Part shown: positions 18,467 through 22,221 of the stretch, in pieces
Layout: every line of letters begins with the position of its first letter
How positions within the stretch are numbered: the first letter of the stretch is position 1
DNA from: Anaerolineaceae bacterium
GTDB lineage: Bacteria; Planctomycetota; Phycisphaerae; FEN-1346; JAACEH01
Length of the DNA stretch: 22,221 nucleotides
Direction: 5' to 3'
Assembly (NCBI GenBank): GCA_011682595.1
Contig: JAACEH010000068.1
Location: 1-22,221 of the forward strand
Translations under genes and position numbers: made by a program
Notes under the pieces: generated by a model
Database searches by the model: none
The model's input: only the letters and a program-made list of their open reading frames with translations
What the model was told of the DNA's origin: nothing

Positions 18467-18751
18467 ATGTGTGCATTTGGGGCTGAAATTGCCGTGACGA
18501 CCGGGCGAGGCATCGGGGCACGCGACAAGACCGTTCGCGTGTTGCAGATGGCCTGGTTGCTGAAGAGCGAGAACTTTACGGTCGAGGAACTCCGCCGGCG
18601 CTTCGGGGTCAGTCGGCGGACCATCTACCGCGACCTGAAGCTCATCGACGAGGCCTGCCTGCCACTGGTCAGCCAGCACCAGGGCAAGGGCTATCGCCTT
18701 CTGGGGACGCCCGACCTGCCGTTTGCCGGTCGCAGGACGCCCATCATGTGA
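18467..18751 (+). CDS. Stand-alone DeoR/HTH_11-type winged-helix protein
   Basis: A 94-residue protein. Residues 22-80 form a winged helix: FTVEELRRRFGVSRRTIYRD is the helix-turn-helix and GKGYRLLG is the wing. This is the DNA-binding module found at the start of WYL-domain regulators, but the protein stops right after it and has no ligand-binding domain. The ATG at 18467 has AGGGAGG six nt upstream; a longer frame from 18416 has no such site. The next gene is a full HTH-WYL protein with the near-identical recognition helix VSRRTIYRDL. It may be an independent small regulator, a competitor at the same operator, or a remnant of a duplicated WYL gene. Its intact frame and good start signals favour a real gene. 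Confidence 0.75.
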   Translation: MCAFGAEIAVTTGRGIGARDKTVRVLQMAWLLKSENFTVEELRRRFGVSRRTIYRDLKLIDEACLPLVSQHQGKGYRLLGTPDLPFAGRRTPIM

Positions 18752-18780
18752 TGGCGGCGCGAAGCAGGATCCCGCCATAA

Positions 18781-18802
18781 AGGGGCTGTTGCAACAGTCC
18801 CC
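18781..18802. repeat. Palindromic intergenic element, copy 2
   Basis: The core CTGTTGCAACAG (18786-18797) is flanked by AGGGG and TCCCC, giving a 10-bp stem in which one G pairs with T. It lies in the 76-nt gap between the small HTH gene and the WYL gene, ending 25 nt before the WYL start codon. The first 17 bases equal copy 1 at 5597. No T-run follows, so it is not a typical terminator. Confidence 0.7.
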
Positions 18803-18827
18803 AGAGGAAAAAGGAGACCGGACCGCC

Positions 18828-19790
18828 ATGGACATCAGCCGACTGCACAGGGTGCTGAAGATCATCACCATGCTTCAGACCAAACGCCACTACAGTGCCG
18901 CCGACCTGGCCGGCGAGCTGGAGGTCTCCAGGCGGACCATTTACCGCGACCTTAACATGCTCGAACTGGCCGGCATTCCCTTTTACTACGACCGCTCCAG
19001 ACGCGGCTACGTGATCCACCAGACCTACTGGCTGCCGCCGATCAACCTGGACATCGAGGAGGCCATGAGCCTGGTGGCCCTGGCCGCCCAGGCCGCCGAC
19101 AGCGAGGGCGTGCCGCTGATGGGCAAGGCCGCCGATGCCGCCCGGAAGATCGAAAGCCAGTTGCCCCTGTCTATCCGGGCCGCCGTCGGCGAACTGTCGT
19201 CCAGCCTCAAGGTGCGCCGCGGCCCGGTGGCCCGGCACGATGAACTGGAACGGATCTACGAGGCCACCCGCAAGGCCGTGGCCCGCCGCAAAGTGCTGCG
19301 CGGTCTTTACATCTCCTTCTACGAAAAGAAGCAGATCGAGGTGGCCATCGAACCCTATTGGCTGGTCTTCCACGACCGAGCCTGGTACGTCATCGGCCGC
19401 AGCCGCCGGCACAAGGACATCCGCACCTTCAAGCTCGGCCGCTTTGTCGAGATGGAGGCCTTGCCCGAGAGCTTCAAGCCGCCCCGGGTGACCCTCGATG
19501 AGCACCTCGGCCTCGCCTGGCGCTTCATACCCGAAGGCCGCGAGTACGACGTCCGCCTGCACTTCAAGCCCCTGGTTGCCGCCAATGTGGCCGAGGTCCG
19601 CTGGCACAGAAGTCAGAAGGTCACCTGGCAGGACGACCGCTCGATCATCTTCGAGGTCCGCGTCGACGGTTTGGGCGAAATCTTCTGGTGGATCCTCGGC
19701 TACGGCGACCAGGTCGAAGTCCTCAACCCCAAACCCCTCCGCAACCGCATCCGCAAAACGGCCCGGAAGGTGCTCAACCAATACTCCTGA
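18828..19790 (+). CDS. HTH-WYL domain transcriptional regulator
   Basis: A 320-residue regulator. Residues 5-63 form the winged helix, with LEVSRRTIYRDLNML as recognition helix and RSRRGYVIH as wing. A WYL domain follows (about 140-215) with EPYWLVFHDRAWYVIGRSRR and the conserved Arg/Lys-rich RTFKLGRF. The C-terminal extension (about 235-315, WCX type) includes EIFWWILGYGDQVEVL. WYL domains are thought to sense nucleotides or nucleic acids, and such proteins control DNA damage responses, CRISPR and phage defence genes. The ATG at 18828 has AAGGAG 11 nt upstream. The same frame is open from 18723, but that start would overlap the previous gene. Target genes are unknown; the neighbouring radical SAM gene is a candidate. 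Confidence 0.92.
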   Translation: MDISRLHRVLKIITMLQTKRHYSAADLAGELEVSRRTIYRDLNMLELAGIPFYYDRSRRGYVIHQTYWLPPINLDIEEAMSLVALAAQAADSEGVPLMGKAADAARKIESQLPLSIRAAVGELSSSLKVRRGPVARHDELERIYEATRKAVARRKVLRGLYISFYEKKQIEVAIEPYWLVFHDRAWYVIGRSRRHKDIRTFKLGRFVEMEALPESFKPPRVTLDEHLGLAWRFIPEGREYDVRLHFKPLVAANVAEVRWHRSQKVTWQDDRSIIFEVRVDGLGEIFWWILGYGDQVEVLNPKPLRNRIRKTARKVLNQYS

Positions 19791-19918
19791 GCCGGGGCAT
19801 TCCGCCTGAAACACTTGACACCGCTGCTGACCGAGGTGAGGATATAGTATCAATCAAGTCCCGATCTTCGGACGAGGGAAATTTTGGGTAGAACAACAAG
19901 TTGGGCGAGGAGAAACGA

Positions 19919-21094
19919 GTGCTGACAATACCCGCCAAGACCGTCTATATCGATCCAGAAGTCTATCGCAAGCCCGCCTGCCAGAGGAGACTTGACAGGG
20001 TGCTCCCCCAAGTGTGCTGTGAAGACACACGTGATCTCGACGAGGATGCAATGCAGCGCGTGCTTGGCATTGGCCAGCGCCGCCACGGCAAGGATGACTT
20101 TGGAGACGATGCCGTGCTGGTCTTCACGACGTTTGATGAAGCACGCCTTGGATGGTTCTACCACTGGCGGGACGAAGCCGGCCAGCATGGTGGTGTCTGT
20201 CAGCCTGCGCTCGAACTCAACATCGTTGACGGCTGTGTCTTTCGCTGTGCGTATTGCGGATTCGGGCGTTACATCATCTTCTACCTCGATGTCGAACGGC
20301 TGATCGGTGGACTGGACGACTGCTTTGCACGCTCCCCCGCTCAACGGCTCTACAAGTACAGTAACCTGACGGATTTGCCGCCGCTGGAGCCTGAACTCGA
20401 TGCTGTCGGACCGATGGTCGAACGGTTCGCGCGTGAAAAGGACCGCTACCTCATGCTCTTTACCAAGAGTGACAATGTGGATTTCCTGAGCGGTCTTGAC
20501 CACGGGGGGCACACAATCATCAGCTGGTCGGTCACCTGCGATACCGCCAGCCGAATGGTGGACAAATGTGCAGCGACAATGCACCAGCGCATCGCCGCGA
20601 TGAAGAAGATGCAACAGGCAGGCTACTCGGTCCGAGCCCGGCTGAGCCCAATCGTGCCTGTCGCCAACTGGCGTGAGGAATACACCGAACTCTTCGAGCT
20701 GCTCTTCAGTCACGTCCAGCCCGACCTGGTCACGCTGGAGCTTCTGGGGTGGATGACCGTTGATGATCTGCTGGCCATGTTCGACCGATCGTTCCTTGAC
20801 TCGGTCGCCCTGCAGGCGGCCGAAGACGCTCGAGATGAGCTCGTGGATGTCCAGTGGGGGCCCTTCACTCAACAAACCCACGAAGAGATTTACTCCTTCT
20901 GCATCGAAACCGTCCGCAGGCTATCGCCGGAGACGGCTGTGTCTGTGTGCCACGGCACCCCGGCAATCTGGCAAGCCCTGGGCCAGCGAATGAAGATGTC
21001 GCCGGAGGACTACCTCTGCAACTGCGGCCCACTCTCCACTCCAGGCGCTGCTTTGTACGACAAATGGAACCCCGCCGCCCAACAACCGGATTGA
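19919..21094 (+). CDS. Spore-photoproduct-lyase-like radical SAM protein
   Basis: A 391-residue protein related to SplB, somewhat longer than Bacillus spore photoproduct lyase. The radical SAM cluster motif is C106-x3-C110-x2-C113 in DGCVFRCAYCGF. Family stretches such as SWSVTCDTASRMVDKC and GYSVRARLSPIVPVANWREE follow. A C-terminal CNCG motif (C367, C369) is an extra feature. SplB repairs the UV lesion 5-thyminyl-5,6-dihydrothymine, but no sporulation gene is seen here, so the substrate is unknown. A GTG at 19919 has AGGAG six nt upstream and is preferred over the TTG at 19901, which would place the AGGAG inside the gene. Codon use is less GC-biased than in the left part of the window. The gap after the WYL gene is 128 nt. 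Confidence 0.88.
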   Translation: MLTIPAKTVYIDPEVYRKPACQRRLDRVLPQVCCEDTRDLDEDAMQRVLGIGQRRHGKDDFGDDAVLVFTTFDEARLGWFYHWRDEAGQHGGVCQPALELNIVDGCVFRCAYCGFGRYIIFYLDVERLIGGLDDCFARSPAQRLYKYSNLTDLPPLEPELDAVGPMVERFAREKDRYLMLFTKSDNVDFLSGLDHGGHTIISWSVTCDTASRMVDKCAATMHQRIAAMKKMQQAGYSVRARLSPIVPVANWREEYTELFELLFSHVQPDLVTLELLGWMTVDDLLAMFDRSFLDSVALQAAEDARDELVDVQWGPFTQQTHEEIYSFCIETVRRLSPETAVSVCHGTPAIWQALGQRMKMSPEDYLCNCGPLSTPGAALYDKWNPAAQQPD

Positions 21095-21102
21095 ACGCGA
21101 CT

Positions 21103-21131
21103 CCGGCAAGGCCGGTGGGTGCTTGCACCCA
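21103..21131. repeat. Two adjacent small hairpins after the radical SAM gene
   Basis: CCGGC-AAG-GCCGG (21103-21115) is directly followed by TGGGTGC-TT-GCACCCA (21116-21131). A run of five T occurs about 15 nt later, too distant for a standard intrinsic terminator, though the pair may stabilise or end the transcript. The double-hairpin form is also reminiscent of REP-type elements. Confidence 0.5.
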
Positions 21132-21161
21132 TGCTGTTGACTGACTTTTTCCCGGGTGAAC

Positions 21162-21329
21162 ATGGTCGAGATGTATCGGCTGATGGGAACTGCGGAACAA
21201 CAAATCCGGCAGATCCAGCAGTACGGCTTTCTCCAGGCCCGCAATATGTTGCTGCTCATGGCGCTCAGCGCGCTGCCACTTTTCGGCTACCTGCTGTACG
21301 TGAAGAAATACTTCCGTCCACGGACGTGA
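21162..21329 (+). CDS. Possible 55-residue single-pass membrane peptide
   Basis: An open frame from ATG 21162 to TGA 21329. It encodes a Gln-rich amphipathic start (GTAEQQIRQIQQYGFLQARN), one hydrophobic segment (MLLLMALSALPLFGYLLYV) and a basic end (KKYFRPRT). This fits a small inner-membrane protein with the C-terminus inside. There is no strong Shine-Dalgarno sequence; an in-frame GTG at 21156 and an ATG at 21171 are alternative starts. A stop at 21138-21140 closes the frame upstream, so it is not the end of a long gene in this sequence, although it could be the remnant of one. I do not recognise a family. Confidence 0.4.
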   Translation: MVEMYRLMGTAEQQIRQIQQYGFLQARNMLLLMALSALPLFGYLLYVKKYFRPRT

Positions 21330-21425
21330 CCGGTGCTTCCTTCATCCATTGTTGGTGACTCAAGCAGCACGTCGGAACTCCCCTGTGCGGACCGCGGCGT
21401 CCGCCGCCTCATTGTGCAAAACGCT

Positions 21426-21839
21426 CTAACCCTCAGGCATTGTGTCTTGTGAACCTGCCGGGCTGAAACTGTATCCGCACGTGCCTCCGCAAAGATTTAC
21501 CTCTTGAATGCCCCGCTGGTCAATCGGGAAAGCCTTGCAGGCTTGAGGTTGGATGGAACCGTACACCAGACAACGCCGCTGTTTTGTCAGTACGGGGCAA
21601 GTGAACAGCAGGCTGCAACAGGCCCCGCATTGCCTGCAGGAGCCTTGGCGGATACTCATCTGGCGGCGGACGTATTCCTTGCGGAAACGAACGAGAAGAT
21701 AGCGCCTCAGTTTTCCCCAGACGTGAACTGAAAACTGGGAGTCTTCAAAAATTCGCACAAAAAAAGAACCGCATCGACGAAAAGAGGCCCTTAGGGATAT
21801 AACGTAAGCCCAAATGCGATTGACGGCAATGGAGATCAT
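21426..21839 (-). CDS. YkgJ-family cysteine cluster protein
   Basis: A 137-residue protein with the CxxCxxCC-type metal-binding cluster: C-RQ-C-GA-CC, then FTCPVLTKQRRCLVYG and QPQACKAFPID, and a last Cys pair in NLCGGTCGY. Eight or more conserved Cys suggest an iron-sulfur or zinc site of the YkgJ (UPF0153) type; the biochemical role of the family is poorly defined. The N-terminal 45 residues are basic and aromatic. The ATG at 21839 has GAGGA eight nt upstream, which supports the start. It is convergent with the radical SAM gene and the small membrane frame. Base composition is lower in GC than the housekeeping block. Confidence 0.72.
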   Translation of the reverse strand: MISIAVNRIWAYVISLRASFRRCGSFFVRIFEDSQFSVHVWGKLRRYLLVRFRKEYVRRQMSIRQGSCRQCGACCSLLFTCPVLTKQRRCLVYGSIQPQACKAFPIDQRGIQEVNLCGGTCGYSFSPAGSQDTMPEG

Positions 21840-21928
21840 CTGTATGTTCCTCTAAAGTCTGTCAATTAGGACGATTTCGGCAGTTTCAGGGGCCGATCGC
21901 CTTATTCAGATCTCTTGTTGCTTCTCCT

Positions 21929-21952
21929 TCAGGGATTATTGCAATACCCTGA
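21929..21952. repeat. Palindromic intergenic element, diverged copy 3
   Basis: TCAGGG (21929-21934) pairs with CCCTGA (21947-21952), and TATTGCAATA (21937-21946) is a perfect 10-bp palindrome between them, leaving a two-base AT bulge. The layout matches copies at 5597 and 18781. One inner G-C pair is replaced by A-T on both sides, a compensated change. It lies upstream of the YkgJ-type gene. Confidence 0.5.
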
Positions 21953-21982
21953 CCTGCTGCGGCCGGCTGCAAAGTCCGGGGC

Positions 21983-22068
21983 GGGTGCCGTGGTCTGGCA
22001 AAGCCAGGCCACGAATATGCTTTGAGAACTCCCTCATGGCCTGGCCTGCGGCCAGACCATGGCACCGC
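21983..22068. repeat. REP/BIME-like pair of inverted hairpins
   Basis: Two hairpins face each other. The first is GTGGTCTGGC-AAA-GCCAGGCCAC (21990-22012). The second is CATGGCCTGGCC with GGCCAGACCATG around a TGC loop (22035-22061). The two arms are also roughly reverse complements of each other over about 30 nt, including GGGTGCC at the outer left and GGCACC at the outer right. This is the architecture of bacterial interspersed mosaic elements built from REP units, which RAYT-type TnpA proteins mobilise. No transposase gene is in the window. Confidence 0.65.
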
Positions 22069-22114
22069 TCATTCCAAACTGTGCCACCCGTCTGCCCCGA
22101 TAGAATCCCTGATT

Positions 22115-22221
22115 TCATCGGGGCCCCTCGGCAGGGGGGGCCTCACCGATGCTTGCCGTCTGATGGATTTTCAGCGGAACGCGGATGGTGGGAGGATGAT
22201 CGTCACCGCCGAGCATTTTCT
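22115..22221 (-). CDS. C-terminal end of an unidentified gene (runs off the window)
   Basis: An open minus-strand frame enters from the right edge and stops with TGA at 22115-22117. It reads KMLGGDDHPPTIRVPLKIHQ and then TASIGEAPPAEGPR. About 35 residues are visible, too few to name a family. The stop lies in the loop of an inverted repeat, CCCCGAT (22095-22101) with ATCGGGG (22117-22123). That hairpin has no T-run. The frame could be fortuitous in GC-rich DNA. Confidence 0.3.
   Translation of the reverse strand, partial: KMLGGDDHPPTIRVPLKIHQTASIGEAPPAEGPR

Noticed and set aside
17825..18871. Minus-strand open frame across the end of the giant membrane gene and the HTH gene
   Set aside because: It is Arg/Pro-rich, crosses a strong plus-strand promoter and two genes, and has no domain.
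19815..19848. TTGACA ... TATAGT as a promoter for the radical SAM gene
   Set aside because: The hexamers are good but the spacer is 22 nt, well outside the usual range of 16-18.
21387..21404. Hairpin GCGGAC-CGCGGC-GTCCGC between convergent genes as a bidirectional terminator
   Set aside because: The stem is only six bp and no T-run follows on either strand.
21936..22118. Minus-strand 60-codon frame over the BIME-like repeat
   Set aside because: It consists largely of the inverted repeats themselves, with no start signal or conserved-looking sequence.
22196..22221. ATG after GGGAGG near the right edge as the start of a plus-strand gene
   Set aside because: The purine run is only one nt from the ATG, too close for a ribosome binding site, and only eight codons are visible.

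Overview
The window looks like a piece of a GC-rich, diderm, PVC-type bacterium, most likely a planctomycete of the Phycisphaerae kind. This rests on gene content and family style: an LptE-type lipoprotein beside a BamD-like TPR protein, adenylosuccinate synthetase with a GDEAKGK loop, and YbeY and CdsA with altered signatures. It is an inference; no rRNA or tRNA gene is present to confirm it. No CRISPR array, insertion sequence or complete transposase was found.

Region 1 (1-13935, minus strand) is one long co-directional block of housekeeping genes, read right to left: purA, uppS, cdsA, phoH, pgpH-like HD phosphodiesterase, ybeY, a CorC-type CBS protein, recO, a BamD-like TPR protein, lptE, ftsH and the start of folP. 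Most spacings are 0-50 nt and pgpH and ybeY overlap. The core phoH-pgpH-ybeY-recO order matches the phoH-yqfF-ybeY...recO cluster known from Firmicutes. The block combines isoprenoid carrier and phospholipid synthesis (uppS, cdsA), c-di-AMP turnover, RNA maturation, recombination repair, outer-membrane assembly and membrane proteolysis.

Region 2 (13936-18273) is a divergent promoter region followed on the plus strand by a very large polytopic membrane protein (about 1360 residues, roughly 40 hydrophobic segments) of unknown function.

Region 3 (18274-22221) is accessory in character. A strong sigma70-like promoter leads into a stand-alone HTH protein and a full HTH-WYL regulator. Then come a spore-photoproduct-lyase-like radical SAM protein, a possible 55-residue membrane peptide, a convergent YkgJ-type cysteine-cluster protein and the tail of one more minus-strand gene. 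This end is visibly less GC-biased and carries palindromic and REP/BIME-like repeats.

Three reading frames are broken by short deletions relative to the expected protein: 10 nt in uppS, 2 nt in pgpH and 1 nt in the giant membrane protein. In each case the downstream frame continues the protein cleanly, so sequence or assembly error, or recent mutation, must be considered. I see no clear new defence or mobile system. The most unusual items are the paired HTH/WYL regulators, the SplB-like enzyme with a C-terminal Cys pair, the giant membrane protein, and the repeat families.
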